Assembly (NCBI RefSeq): GCF_003253485.1
Contig: NZ_QKTX01000001.1
Coordinates: forward strand, 248,001 to 312,000
DNA length: 64,000 nucleotides
Reading direction: 5' to 3'
DNA from: Algoriphagus aquaeductus
Lineage (GTDB): Bacteria; Bacteroidota; Bacteroidia; Cytophagales; Cyclobacteriaceae
Shown here one piece after another: positions 47,062-55,563 of this stretch (its first letter is position 1; each line of letters starts with the position of its first letter). Under the pieces are notes generated by a model. It made no database searches and was not told the DNA's origin. It saw nothing but the letters and a program-made list of their open reading frames with translations. A program made the translations under genes and the position numbers.

Positions 47062-48471
47062 TTAAGGCTTTCTTTTTCCCGGTTCCCTCGTGCCCGCACC
47101 AATTCTCTGGGTGAGATGATCCCCCATGTCTTCCCTTGCCTGCTCGGCAAATTCCCTGAGTTGGTTCACCACATCAGGAAATTCCGAAAGAATATCTTTT
47201 GATTCTCCGGGATCTGTAGACAGGTCGAAGAGCATTTCTTTCTCCATTCGGATATAGCTGTACTTCACCGGTAGTCCGTCATTCCGGAGTTCTGAGCCCG
47301 CTGGAATGGTGCGATACACATGCGGGAAGACCAATTTCCACTTTCCATAAATAACCGCTTGCAGTTCGTTTTGATTGTAGTAAGCATAGTATGGATACTC
47401 AGGAATTGCCTTTCCTTGGATGAGTGGCCAAATGCTTCGACCGTCTATCGGTAATTCAGGTAGTGGGGAGGAAGTGATCTCTGCCAAGGTGGGTAAGATA
47501 TCAATGGTCATGGCAGGCTGATTTGGGATAACTCCGGAAGGAATTTTACCGGGCCAGGTAAAAATTGCAGGAACTCGAATTCCGCCGTCCCAAGATGTGC
47601 CTTTACCTTCTCTCAGACCGCCTTGAAGACCGGAATGACCTCCGTAAGATAGCCAGGGCCCATTATCCGAGGTGAAAATAATCAGTGTATTTTCGCTCAA
47701 TCCCAAATCGTTCAGTTTTTTTCGGATTTGGCCTACAGACCAGTCGATTTCCATCATGACATCACCATAAAGCCCCTGCTCAGACTTTCCGCGAAATTTA
47801 TCCGAAACGAAAAGCGGAACATGAGGCATACTATGAGCGAGATACAGGAAAAAAGGCCTATCCTTATTCTGCTCGATAAATTCCAGGGACTTTTGCGCAT
47901 ACCAAGTTGTTAATTCAGATTGATCTTCAAGGTAGGCCAATGTTTTTTCTCCTTCGATCAAAGGAAGTGGAGGGTAGTAATTTTTGCTTTCCGGGTGATT
48001 GGGCCACATGTCATTGGAGTAGGGGAGTCCGTAAAACCGATCAAAGCCCTGTTTGGTAGGTAAAAACTCCTCCAAATGACCAAGATGCCATTTTCCGACC
48101 ATTCCTGTAGCATAGCCGTTGCCTTGAAGCATTTCGGCAATAGTTGTCTCTTTCGGGTTCAATCCATGCGTAGCGGTATGATCCAAAGCTCCGTGAATTC
48201 CGATGCGGTTGGCATAAGACCCGGTGAGCAAGGCAGCACGGGAAGCACTGCAAACAGCATGGGGGACGTAGAATTGATCAAATTTGGCACCATCCGCAGC
48301 CAGCTGATCCAAATGGGGAGTGGTCCAGCCGGTAGCGCCATACACCCCTAAATCACCGTAAGCCAAATCGTCTGCAAAAATCAGAATGATATTGGGTCTT
48401 TCCTGCGCTGTTGTGAAACTGAGCGTCAAAAAATAGAAGCAGGCAATCCAGGAAAGGGATTTGATGTTCAT
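47062..48471 (-). CDS. Secreted type I sulfatase (arylsulfatase-like)
   Basis: 469 residues; signal peptide to about A22. Metal-binding DD (D34-D35) in NIILIFADDLAYGDLGVYG and the sulfatase signature C74-S-A-S-R78 followed by AALLTG, so the active-site formylglycine would come from Cys74 via a radical SAM maturase or FGE encoded elsewhere. GMVGKWHLGH and FTSDNGPW are the other conserved blocks. It hydrolyses sulfate esters of a carbohydrate or aryl substrate in the periplasm. It is the last gene of the ROK-VCBS-PAP2/VHPO operon (4 bases after the preceding stop). Confidence 0.92.
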   Translation of the reverse strand: MNIKSLSWIACFYFLTLSFTTAQERPNIILIFADDLAYGDLGVYGATGWTTPHLDQLAADGAKFDQFYVPHAVCSASRAALLTGSYANRIGIHGALDHTATHGLNPKETTIAEMLQGNGYATGMVGKWHLGHLEEFLPTKQGFDRFYGLPYSNDMWPNHPESKNYYPPLPLIEGEKTLAYLEDQSELTTWYAQKSLEFIEQNKDRPFFLYLAHSMPHVPLFVSDKFRGKSEQGLYGDVMMEIDWSVGQIRKKLNDLGLSENTLIIFTSDNGPWLSYGGHSGLQGGLREGKGTSWDGGIRVPAIFTWPGKIPSGVIPNQPAMTIDILPTLAEITSSPLPELPIDGRSIWPLIQGKAIPEYPYYAYYNQNELQAVIYGKWKLVFPHVYRTIPAGSELRNDGLPVKYSYIRMEKEMLFDLSTDPGESKDILSEFPDVVNQLREFAEQAREDMGDHLTQRIGAGTREPGKRKP

Positions 48472-48475
48472 GGGG

Positions 48476-49804
48476 TTATGGGGCTAATTGTGCTTTTTTT
48501 GCAATGTGTTTTCCGATCCTTTTACCTTGATCTATGCCATTTTCTATGGCATCCCGAAAATGAATCCCCCCATAAAGTCTGGAAATGGAGGCCTCATCGG
48601 CTGCTTGGAAGAAGGATTTGAATGGGCGGGAAGGCAGACCAAAATAAACCTCCGAAGTGTCTACAAAATCGAAATGATCACCAAAATAGGCGGTAAGGAC
48701 CTCTGCCGATGCACTGCTGATGACCGAATGCCCGGAAGAGTATTCGGGGAAGGGCGGGGTTTGTAGGAGCGGTTTCCATTCTGAATCCAGCTTTTGGTTG
48801 ATGACAGTCTCAGGACGGATTCGGTTGGTATCGTATTTGGCCTTCCAGCAAGAGACAAAAGAATCATGCAGGGTCATGGCCAATAAGGCATGGATATAGG
48901 CTGTTTCTGCGAATGAAAGCCGGGCCTTTTCTGCCGCTATTCCTGTGATTCCGACCCAATGTCCTCCCGGAGATATTTTCTTTACACCGATGGCCATGTG
49001 GCCGGAAAACTCCACCTTGAAAGGATTGCAATCCCAAAAGTTTGCAATAAGCTTCTGCTCTTCGGTGAGGGTTTGACCGATTTTGTAGACTTCTTCCAGT
49101 TGGGCTCGGAATGAACTCCCAGAAGTCAGGTCGAAGGGTGCCATAGGTGCAGGCTGAAAGGCATTTAGGTTTTCCAGAAAAAAAGTCTTCATGGTTCTCC
49201 ATTCGGGCTCTACGGCAGCCATGTAAGCAGGCGGGGTAGGATACCAGTTTCCGTCTCCTTCCTTGGGTGTGTACCGGGTCATGGCGGTGAGTTGGACATA
49301 CCCGTCTTTTCTAGCCAAATCCAATACAAAATCTGCCGTTTTTTGGGCCAGCTGAAGGTGTGTGTTCAGATTTTTAGTTGAGACCATCTTTTCCTTCAAA
49401 CCTCTCTGAATCCATTTTTCCTTTGCTTTGCCGAGCAGGTATCCTGAAGGCATCACTATTTCGCCCACCAGAAACATGGCATACACCGCGGCAAATTCAT
49501 GTGACTGGATTTCCGTATTAAGTAAAGGGTAAGTAGGCTTGGGTATCTGGGTCGTTTCTAAAAATTCCGGGAACCTCAGCTTGGGATTTCCATCCAGAAT
49601 GGTAAGGTAAGCACCAAGGGTAGTGTAGGCGTAGATTCTGGCGGCTACAGGGGGACTAGCTACATCGGTGACCATCACTTCAGTGATGTGAAAAAGTTCC
49701 TCAGCATAAATTCTTGCCCAGTTCGGAGGAGATTTTTGTGCCTTGACCGAAAAGCTTTGAAGCAGAAGTAAAAGGCACCAGCTATAGAAGAGTCTCTTTT
49801 TCAT
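48476..49804 (-). CDS. PAP2 / vanadium-dependent haloperoxidase-like protein
   Basis: 442 residues, signal peptide ending near KAQ. All core elements of the shared PAP2/haloperoxidase vanadate-phosphate site are visible: K323-x6-R330-P331, S357-G358-H359, and S408-R409-x5-H415 with D418 behind. The SGH is preceded by S rather than P, and the H-to-D spacing is two residues instead of three, so it is an atypical member. Such residues support either halide oxidation with bound vanadate or phosphate-ester hydrolysis; I cannot tell which. Its ATG overlaps the stop of the VCBS gene (ATGA). Confidence 0.82.
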   Translation of the reverse strand: MKKRLFYSWCLLLLLQSFSVKAQKSPPNWARIYAEELFHITEVMVTDVASPPVAARIYAYTTLGAYLTILDGNPKLRFPEFLETTQIPKPTYPLLNTEIQSHEFAAVYAMFLVGEIVMPSGYLLGKAKEKWIQRGLKEKMVSTKNLNTHLQLAQKTADFVLDLARKDGYVQLTAMTRYTPKEGDGNWYPTPPAYMAAVEPEWRTMKTFFLENLNAFQPAPMAPFDLTSGSSFRAQLEEVYKIGQTLTEEQKLIANFWDCNPFKVEFSGHMAIGVKKISPGGHWVGITGIAAEKARLSFAETAYIHALLAMTLHDSFVSCWKAKYDTNRIRPETVINQKLDSEWKPLLQTPPFPEYSSGHSVISSASAEVLTAYFGDHFDFVDTSEVYFGLPSRPFKSFFQAADEASISRLYGGIHFRDAIENGIDQGKRIGKHIAKKAQLAP

Positions 49805-52800
49805 TTTAGACCAAAGATTTGGAAGGGTTGCTGATTGATAGCAAAAATGAAGGATTTGTTTTTCTCCTCATTGATTTCCAAAATTGACTTGATATCTCCC
49901 TTGATGACCAAACCCGACTCTGAAGGGGTAAGGGGTCTAAACGTACCATCGCCCAGTCCGATCATCACCAAACCGAAACCAGCATCAATTTTTCCAATTC
50001 GGATCCGGGTTTGGCTTTGATTGCCTCCCAGTATCACATCCGGTATTCCATCTCCATTGACATCACTCACGTGGATGGCATAAACGGGGAAATATTGTGC
50101 CTCGAATGGAAGCGGTTTTGCTTGGAATTTTCCGTTCACATTTTCAAAGTACATGGATTCCAGTGTCGTGATTTCCAAGATTTGGGCCTTTTGAAGTTCC
50201 TCGATCGAAAACATATCCGAAACTTTGGCTTTCGAATAGCTGGCATAGTCGGTGAATTTGCTTCGCATACTGACCATTTGGTCCAAGAGTTCATCCCGGC
50301 TGGCAAACGGAAAATAGCCGTCCCCAACCTGGCATTCGAAAATGGGGTCAATACTTCCATTTTGGTCAAAGTCTGCTGCATATAGCCTCAGCGGAAAGGT
50401 TTCGGAAGCTTTCAGCTGGGAATTGAGTCCGAAGTTTCCGGCGATAAGGTCCAGGTCTCCATCCCCATCCAGATCCACTTGTTTTAGGGTGTTCCACCAG
50501 CCAGATAGATTCGGCTCGAAATATTCCGGCTGAATCTTAAATCCATCCTCAGTTTGGATCAAAGCCAGGGGATTCATGAACTCCCCAACCAAAATCAGAT
50601 CGTCTTTGCCGTCTCCATTAAGATCCTGACTTACCGAAGCGGTCAGCATACCTATTTTTGCATCTTTTAGATAGGTTGAGGTTTGATCTGAGAAGTTTCC
50701 CTTTCCATCATTGATCAGGATCTTGGATTCGGGAATTTCCGGATAGCGCCCGGGGGTGATTTTTCCTCCTACAAATAAATCCGGTGCTCCATCCTGATTG
50801 ACATCCAATACAGTCGCAGTACCTGTGCTGATCAAATACTTGGGGAAACTAGCCTGCGGTACCAAAACACCGGTGCCATCATTGAGGTAAAGGCGATCCC
50901 GAAGTCCTTCGTCATAGGCCAAATAATCATGATAGCCACCACTTCCCACGAAAAGGTCGATTGCCCCATCCTGATTAAAATCCTCCATCAGAACCACGGC
51001 ATCGGTGAAATCTCCCGAAGACCTAAAACCCCTGTATATTTCCCATGCCCCTTCTTTCCACGTGTAGATTCTTGCAGGTGTCCCTTTGGAGCCACCCAAA
51101 AATACCTCGGGCGAGCCGTCAGAATTCAAATCAGCGGCAGCCATCACCGGCCCTATATGGCTGGGCATAGTCAGGAGAAGGGGTTGACGCTTGAAGTCGT
51201 TGATAGCGGATAGGCTGGGATTGAATTCCAATAGGGCAGGAAGTTTTTCGAAAAGGGGACTTGAGGCGCTTGCTGAAAGTTCTTTTGAACCCTTGGGTTT
51301 GTAATCCGCACTTAATCGCTGATTGACAGTAAGGTTTTGTAGTGAGTAGATTTCCTGATTGGGCCAAATGATCCGGATGCTGTCGATTTGAGTCTGATTA
51401 CCCAAACCAAAATGTAGACGAAAGGTGCTGGAAGACTGGAACCCTCTGACGGGTTGCATCTCTTGATACTGTATTTGATCCTTGCTGTACACTTCCACCT
51501 TAGTGCCAATACCAAAGCGATTACCTTCCGAGTAGTTTAGATCGATCTGTAGCCATGGGCCTTTTTCGCTTTTGTTTTCAAAAATCTCAGATACTTCATT
51601 GAGATGGTTAATAATCAAATCCAGATCTCCATCATTGTCCAAATCGGCAAAGGCCGCTCCGCTGGAAAAATTCTTGGAAGAAAATCCGCTGGTAAAGGAT
51701 ATGTTTTTGAAGCGTGTATTTCCTTGATTTTCAAAGAAATAATTGTGAATTGGGGTGGAAGTCATCGACGTGACCAAGTGAAGCGTGTCGGCTTTTTCTT
51801 TGGCAACTGCCTGCTTGAAGTAATAATCTCCCTTGTATTTCAAAAAGTCCCGGTTGGTATAATCTCGGTAGTAGCCATTGGTGACAAATAGGTCTTTGTT
51901 TCCGTCATTATTGGCATCAAAAAATAGAGCGGACCAACTCCAATCGGTATTGGAAATGCCAGCTGCCTGACCTATTTCAGAGAAACTTTCATTTCCCCGA
52001 TTGAGATGAAGCATGTTTCGCATGAGCTGATGCTGAAATCCCCTGCGAATCATCAGGTTGTATTGCTCGTAGTTTTCGGGACCATAAAGAAGTTTTTGTC
52101 GCTCATTGTCTTCCGGTAGCATATCCAAGGTGAAAATATCCGGAAGACCGTCATTATTCACGTCAGCAATATCTGCTCCCATGGAGAAGTGGGAGAGGTG
52201 CTGGAGATTTTGTGGCAATTGATCTTTAAAAGTTCCGTTTCCCTGATTGATGTAGAGGTAATCCGGCTCGATGTAGTCATTGGTGACCAGCAAATCCATC
52301 CAACCGTCTTGATTGATATCTGACGCTATGACTGCCAGTCCAAACCCCAATGCCGAACCTTTGATGCCGGCCTGCTCACTGATGTCAGTGAATTGACCCC
52401 CGTCATTTCGAAAAAGCTTGTCTCCAGCGTAAGGATGGCGGGCATTTCGTTCCCGGTCAAATTCCAGTTCATTGATGACTTCTATGTGGTGGTTGAGCAG
52501 ATACAGGTCCAAATCCCCGTCATTGTCAAAATCAAAAAACAGCCCTTGGGTCGAATTGGACGGATCATCGATCCCATAGGCTTTGGCCTTTTCACTGAAC
52601 TTGAAGTTCCCTTCATTGATCCAAAGCTCATTTCGTCTGGAATCAGGAGATTTTTTTCCGGAGTAACATACATAGATGTCCAACAATCCATCCCCATTCA
52701 CATCAGCCATACTCACTCCGGTAGTCCAGGTATCTTTTCCTCCGATCCCCGATGATTTGGTGATATCCTCAAACTTGAGCCCCCCCAGATTTTTGTAGAG

Positions 52801-53070
52801 TTTATTCCCGGTCATATTTCCGGTGAAAAAAATATCATCCAAGCCGTCATTATTCAGATCTCCAACAGCGACCCCTCCGCCATTGTAGAAATATTCATAG
52901 CGGAGAATGTTGTTGAATTGATCTTCTTTGAGCTGATTTTTGAAGTTTATTCCTGATTTTTTGGCAGGTACTCTTTCGAAAATTGACTTGTATTCCTGTC
53001 CTGTTCCTTCGAAAACAACCGATGAAAAGGAATAGGCGGCAATAAGAAATTTTCGAAGAAAAGAGTACAT
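49801..53070 (-). CDS. Large secreted VCBS/FG-GAP + ASPIC/UnbV repeat protein
   Basis: 1089 residues, exported (hydrophobic N-terminus to about GTGQ). The first half is an FG-GAP propeller with calcium loops (VGDLNNDGLDDIFF, ADVNGDGLLDIYV, SDINQDGWMDLLV, DLDNDGDLDLII). An ASPIC/UnbV domain follows (about residues 520-600: GIGTKVEVYSKDQ, SIRIIWPNQE). The second half is another set of VCBS repeats (ADLNSDGSPEVFLGG, DLNGDGKDDLILVG, DLDGDGDLDLIAGN). This CRTAC1-like class is often coded beside susCD genes or peroxidase-like genes in Bacteroidota. The role is unknown; surface glycan or protein binding is a guess. It lies between the ROK regulator (18 bases upstream) and the PAP2/VHPO gene (ATGA overlap). 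Confidence 0.88.
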   Translation of the reverse strand: MYSFLRKFLIAAYSFSSVVFEGTGQEYKSIFERVPAKKSGINFKNQLKEDQFNNILRYEYFYNGGGVAVGDLNNDGLDDIFFTGNMTGNKLYKNLGGLKFEDITKSSGIGGKDTWTTGVSMADVNGDGLLDIYVCYSGKKSPDSRRNELWINEGNFKFSEKAKAYGIDDPSNSTQGLFFDFDNDGDLDLYLLNHHIEVINELEFDRERNARHPYAGDKLFRNDGGQFTDISEQAGIKGSALGFGLAVIASDINQDGWMDLLVTNDYIEPDYLYINQGNGTFKDQLPQNLQHLSHFSMGADIADVNNDGLPDIFTLDMLPEDNERQKLLYGPENYEQYNLMIRRGFQHQLMRNMLHLNRGNESFSEIGQAAGISNTDWSWSALFFDANNDGNKDLFVTNGYYRDYTNRDFLKYKGDYYFKQAVAKEKADTLHLVTSMTSTPIHNYFFENQGNTRFKNISFTSGFSSKNFSSGAAFADLDNDGDLDLIINHLNEVSEIFENKSEKGPWLQIDLNYSEGNRFGIGTKVEVYSKDQIQYQEMQPVRGFQSSSTFRLHFGLGNQTQIDSIRIIWPNQEIYSLQNLTVNQRLSADYKPKGSKELSASASSPLFEKLPALLEFNPSLSAINDFKRQPLLLTMPSHIGPVMAAADLNSDGSPEVFLGGSKGTPARIYTWKEGAWEIYRGFRSSGDFTDAVVLMEDFNQDGAIDLFVGSGGYHDYLAYDEGLRDRLYLNDGTGVLVPQASFPKYLISTGTATVLDVNQDGAPDLFVGGKITPGRYPEIPESKILINDGKGNFSDQTSTYLKDAKIGMLTASVSQDLNGDGKDDLILVGEFMNPLALIQTEDGFKIQPEYFEPNLSGWWNTLKQVDLDGDGDLDLIAGNFGLNSQLKASETFPLRLYAADFDQNGSIDPIFECQVGDGYFPFASRDELLDQMVSMRSKFTDYASYSKAKVSDMFSIEELQKAQILEITTLESMYFENVNGKFQAKPLPFEAQYFPVYAIHVSDVNGDGIPDVILGGNQSQTRIRIGKIDAGFGLVMIGLGDGTFRPLTPSESGLVIKGDIKSILEINEEKNKSFIFAINQQPFQIFGLK

Positions 53071-53088
53071 AGGTAAAGATGAATTGGG

Positions 53089-54336
53089 TTATCCCAGCCT
53101 GTTGATTACATCTTCAAACAGCTTTTCGTTGACTACGCCTACTCCCCCCATCAGCCCTACATCATGGCCCAACTGGTACAGTGCCAACTGGGTTTTTTCT
53201 CTTGATTTGGCCATGCTGTAGATGTTTAAGGCCTGCTGAATCGGCGTGATCAGATATTGGTTGGCCTCAGCTACCGAACCTCCAATGATAATCAGTTCCG
53301 GATTGAGCAATTGAATCAGAATGGAGATACCCCGGCCCAAGTCCAAACCTGCTTCAGAGAGGATGGTAATAGCCCGTTGATCTCCTGCCAGCGCCGCTTC
53401 CACGACCAATCCGGGTTCCAGTTCACCCTGGTGATCTCTGACCATTCGGGCAAGTATGCTGTCTTTATCCAGTTTGATAGCCTCCTCAGCCATTCTAACG
53501 ATTGCTGTTCCTGAGGCTACAGCTTCAAGACAACCTTTTTTTCCACAGGTACAAGTCACATCTCTGGATTCAAAAATCGGGGAATGAGAGAACTCTCCGG
53601 CAAATCCGGATGCACCTTGGTAGATCTTTCCGTCAATAATAATTCCCAAGCCTATTCCCCAACCGATAAATATGCCCAGGACGTTTTTATACGAGTGATC
53701 GGAACCAAATTTGAATTCCGCCAAGGTCATGGCACGAGCGTCATTTTCCAGAAAGATTTTTTTCTGAAATCTGGATTCCAGATTTTCGAGAAGGGTCTTT
53801 TTGCCAAATCGCAGGTAGGTATAATTGACTCCTCCGACTGAATCGACCAATCCAGGCATTGAAAATCCAATTGCGATGACCTTTTCAGATGCAATTCCCG
53901 TTTGCTGTAGGTAATGGTCTATCTGATCGCAGAGTTGGTCAAAAGTTTCTTTTTCGTTGTTTAATGTGATCTTGTGTGTCTCTTTTTCATGGGCCAGCTC
54001 ATGGTTGCAATTATATAAAGCCAGACTCATGGTATACTTGGAGAGATCAACTGACAAGACGTAAAAGGCATCAGCAGCCAGCCGGTACAGGTCAGGTTTT
54101 CTGCCTCCCTGGGATTCTGCTCTTCCCTGCTTGATCACTTCTCCCGAACTCATCAGATCACCCAATAGGGAGTTTACGGTAGGAAGTGATATCCCTACTT
54201 CTGTACAGATTTCACTCGCGGTGTTGGCTCCTTTGAGGTAAAGGTTTTTGATGATCTTGATTTTATTGAGGTAGCTTTTTATCTCTACTACGCCCTCCAT
54301 TTTGGAAATGACTTCCTGGGGATTGATTAGGTTCAT
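53089..54336 (-). CDS. ROK-family transcriptional regulator
   Basis: 415 residues. The N-terminal winged helix (about 25-85; TASEICTEVGISLPTVNSLLGDL) marks it as a regulator rather than a ROK kinase. The C-terminal ROK domain (about 90-405) keeps the sugar-binding GFAGEFSHSPIF, the zinc motif CTCGKKGCLE and GWGIGLGIIIDG. It probably represses the downstream VCBS-PAP2/VHPO-sulfatase genes and itself until a sugar or amino-sugar ligand binds. Two 16-base inverted repeats (54350-54365, 54390-54405) lie just upstream of its start and are candidate operators. It is the first gene of the four-gene minus-strand operon. Confidence 0.9.
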   Translation of the reverse strand: MNLINPQEVISKMEGVVEIKSYLNKIKIIKNLYLKGANTASEICTEVGISLPTVNSLLGDLMSSGEVIKQGRAESQGGRKPDLYRLAADAFYVLSVDLSKYTMSLALYNCNHELAHEKETHKITLNNEKETFDQLCDQIDHYLQQTGIASEKVIAIGFSMPGLVDSVGGVNYTYLRFGKKTLLENLESRFQKKIFLENDARAMTLAEFKFGSDHSYKNVLGIFIGWGIGLGIIIDGKIYQGASGFAGEFSHSPIFESRDVTCTCGKKGCLEAVASGTAIVRMAEEAIKLDKDSILARMVRDHQGELEPGLVVEAALAGDQRAITILSEAGLDLGRGISILIQLLNPELIIIGGSVAEANQYLITPIQQALNIYSMAKSREKTQLALYQLGHDVGLMGGVGVVNEKLFEDVINRLG

Positions 54337-54349
54337 GCGCTTTTAGTAA

Positions 54350-54405
54350 TACCTGAAATAAGGTAAATTTTAGATATCAAAAAATACTTCTTGAAAAAAA
54401 TCAAG
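54350..54405. promoter_or_regulatory. Two 5-N6-5 inverted repeats upstream of the ROK gene
   Basis: TACCT-GAAATA-AGGTA (54350-54365) and CTTGA-AAAAAA-TCAAG (54390-54405) have the same geometry and start exactly 40 bases apart. The nearer one is 14 bases from the start codon. These are candidate autoregulatory operators; the sequences of the two repeats differ. Confidence 0.4.
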
Positions 54406-54491
54406 TAATGTTCCTGGGTTTTTGAATTGAAAGTCGATTAATTTTTCTTTTCCAGAGATTTTTTTCAAAAGATTTAATAAAACACGAAGCT

Positions 54492-54521
54492 TTTGTCCTT
54501 GGCATAAATGAATTAAGTTTG
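54492..54521 (+). promoter_or_regulatory. Promoter of the cupin gene
   Basis: TTTG (54492-54495), 18 bases, TAAGTTTG (54514-54521), a full match to the Bacteroidota consensus. The ATG follows 17 bases later, implying a very short leader of roughly ten bases. Confidence 0.7.
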
Positions 54522-54538
54522 TCGCCTAAATTATTTGT

Positions 54539-55060
54539 ATGGCTGTTTTATCTGTTGATTCGACTCGTAGTAAGGCAAACGTTTTTGAAGAGGTTGGAAA
54601 GTATCTCCAAGCGGAAGGCTTTCGGATAGCTGCTCAGGATTTTGAGCGACCCTGGGGAGGTTTTTTTGTCATCGATGAGAGTCAAATTCGGGAATTTCAA
54701 CGAAAGTTTTTTCCTGAAATAACCTTGTCCGAAGAGCAATTTGTCCAAAAACTAAGTCCAAAATTTTTGGTAGTGGCGCCTGAAGCTAGGCTTTCTTGGC
54801 AATACCATCATCGCCGGGCTGAGTTGTGGAATCTATTGGCGGGAAAGAGTTCTATTTCCAGAAGTGAAAATGACCAGGAGGGTCCCGTAGTTGAAATGGA
54901 ACAGGGAAAGGTGGTTTCCCTTAGACAGGGGGAGCGACATCGGCTCATCGGTACAGATTCTTGGGGAGTTGTAGCAGAGATTTGGATGCACACCGACTCA
55001 GCGTATCCCTCCGATGAATCCGACATTGTCAGGCTTCAGGATGATTATTCAAGAACCTAA
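54539..55060 (+). CDS. Stand-alone cupin, mannose-6-phosphate isomerase type II-like
   Basis: 173 residues. ERPWGGFFVID (about 39-49), HHRRAELWNLLAG (about 94-106) and the C-terminal DESDIVRLQDDYSR match the cupin half of type II phosphomannose isomerase / GDP-mannose pyrophosphorylase fusions, here without the nucleotidyltransferase half. Metal-ligand histidines are in the YHHRR and GERHRL segments. It may isomerise mannose-6-P to fructose-6-P, but many such single-domain homologues have no tested activity. It is divergent from the ROK regulator with its own consensus promoter. Confidence 0.78.
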   Translation: MAVLSVDSTRSKANVFEEVGKYLQAEGFRIAAQDFERPWGGFFVIDESQIREFQRKFFPEITLSEEQFVQKLSPKFLVVAPEARLSWQYHHRRAELWNLLAGKSSISRSENDQEGPVVEMEQGKVVSLRQGERHRLIGTDSWGVVAEIWMHTDSAYPSDESDIVRLQDDYSRT

Positions 55061-55150
55061 GCCTTCTCTCAATCTTTGATAATCGGTAGTCCAGGTTTGT
55101 CCTTCCATCAGATGGATTGGTGGAGTACATGGAATAAATCATGGGATCTA

Positions 55151-55180
55151 AAAAAAAAGCCTGGTTCATCACGCCAGGCT
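55151..55180 (-). terminator. Hairpin with U8 tract (minus strand)
   Basis: AGCCTGG (55158-55164) pairs with CCAGGCT (55174-55180); the minus strand continues into eight U (55158-55151). It would end the transcript of the small Lacal_2735-type gene, about 180 bases past its stop. The rest of the 55061-55356 gap is AT-rich with nothing else I can identify. Confidence 0.65.
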
Positions 55181-55356
55181 CTAAAAAGTTTATTTTTTTT
55201 GTCCGTAGCTCAATCACCCTTAAAATAAACTAGTTAAAGATTAAAAAACTCTGCGGACTAGTTGAAAATGGAATTGAATATAACTATAAACAGTTAAAAT
55301 CCAAATAATTACATGTGAAATGTTTGGGGTTAAATGCAAAATGCATTTTTGATTGT

Positions 55357-55518
55357 TTAGAGCTTTTCTATTTTTTTTGCTATTTCTTCTGCCTCAGCCA
55401 TGAGTTTGTCCGCGGCAGTTCTATTAGAATGGGAAAGCTTGTGGGCGTCTGCCAGCATTTTGGCGTAGGTTTCCTGAAGCTTTTCTTTTTCAGTTTTCTT
55501 TTTGAATAATCCAAACAT
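55357..55518 (-). CDS. Lacal_2735-family small protein
   Basis: 53 residues, ATG at 55518, TAA at 55359-55357. The sequence begins MFGLFKKKTEKEKLQETYAK and ends AEEIAKKIEKL. It is a highly charged helical hairpin with an AHKLSHSNRTAADKL centre, the pattern of the Lacal_2735 family of tiny Bacteroidota proteins. There is no signal peptide. The start is 45 bases after the stop of the MORN gene on the same strand, so it may be co-transcribed. A hairpin terminator lies downstream at 55151-55180. Function unknown in the family. Confidence 0.8.
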   Translation of the reverse strand: MFGLFKKKTEKEKLQETYAKMLADAHKLSHSNRTAADKLMAEAEEIAKKIEKL

Positions 55519-55563
55519 ATGTTTTCCTGTTTTTTAAGGATAACTCTGTCAGGATTTCTTTGT

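Noticed and set aside
54499-54510. A third TTGGCATAAAT, resembling the -24 element of the permease modules, upstream of the cupin gene.
   Set aside because: It lacks the CGRAC-N6-GTTCG site and any -12 match, and it lies inside a perfect TTTG-N18-TAAGTTTG promoter, so the resemblance is taken as chance.
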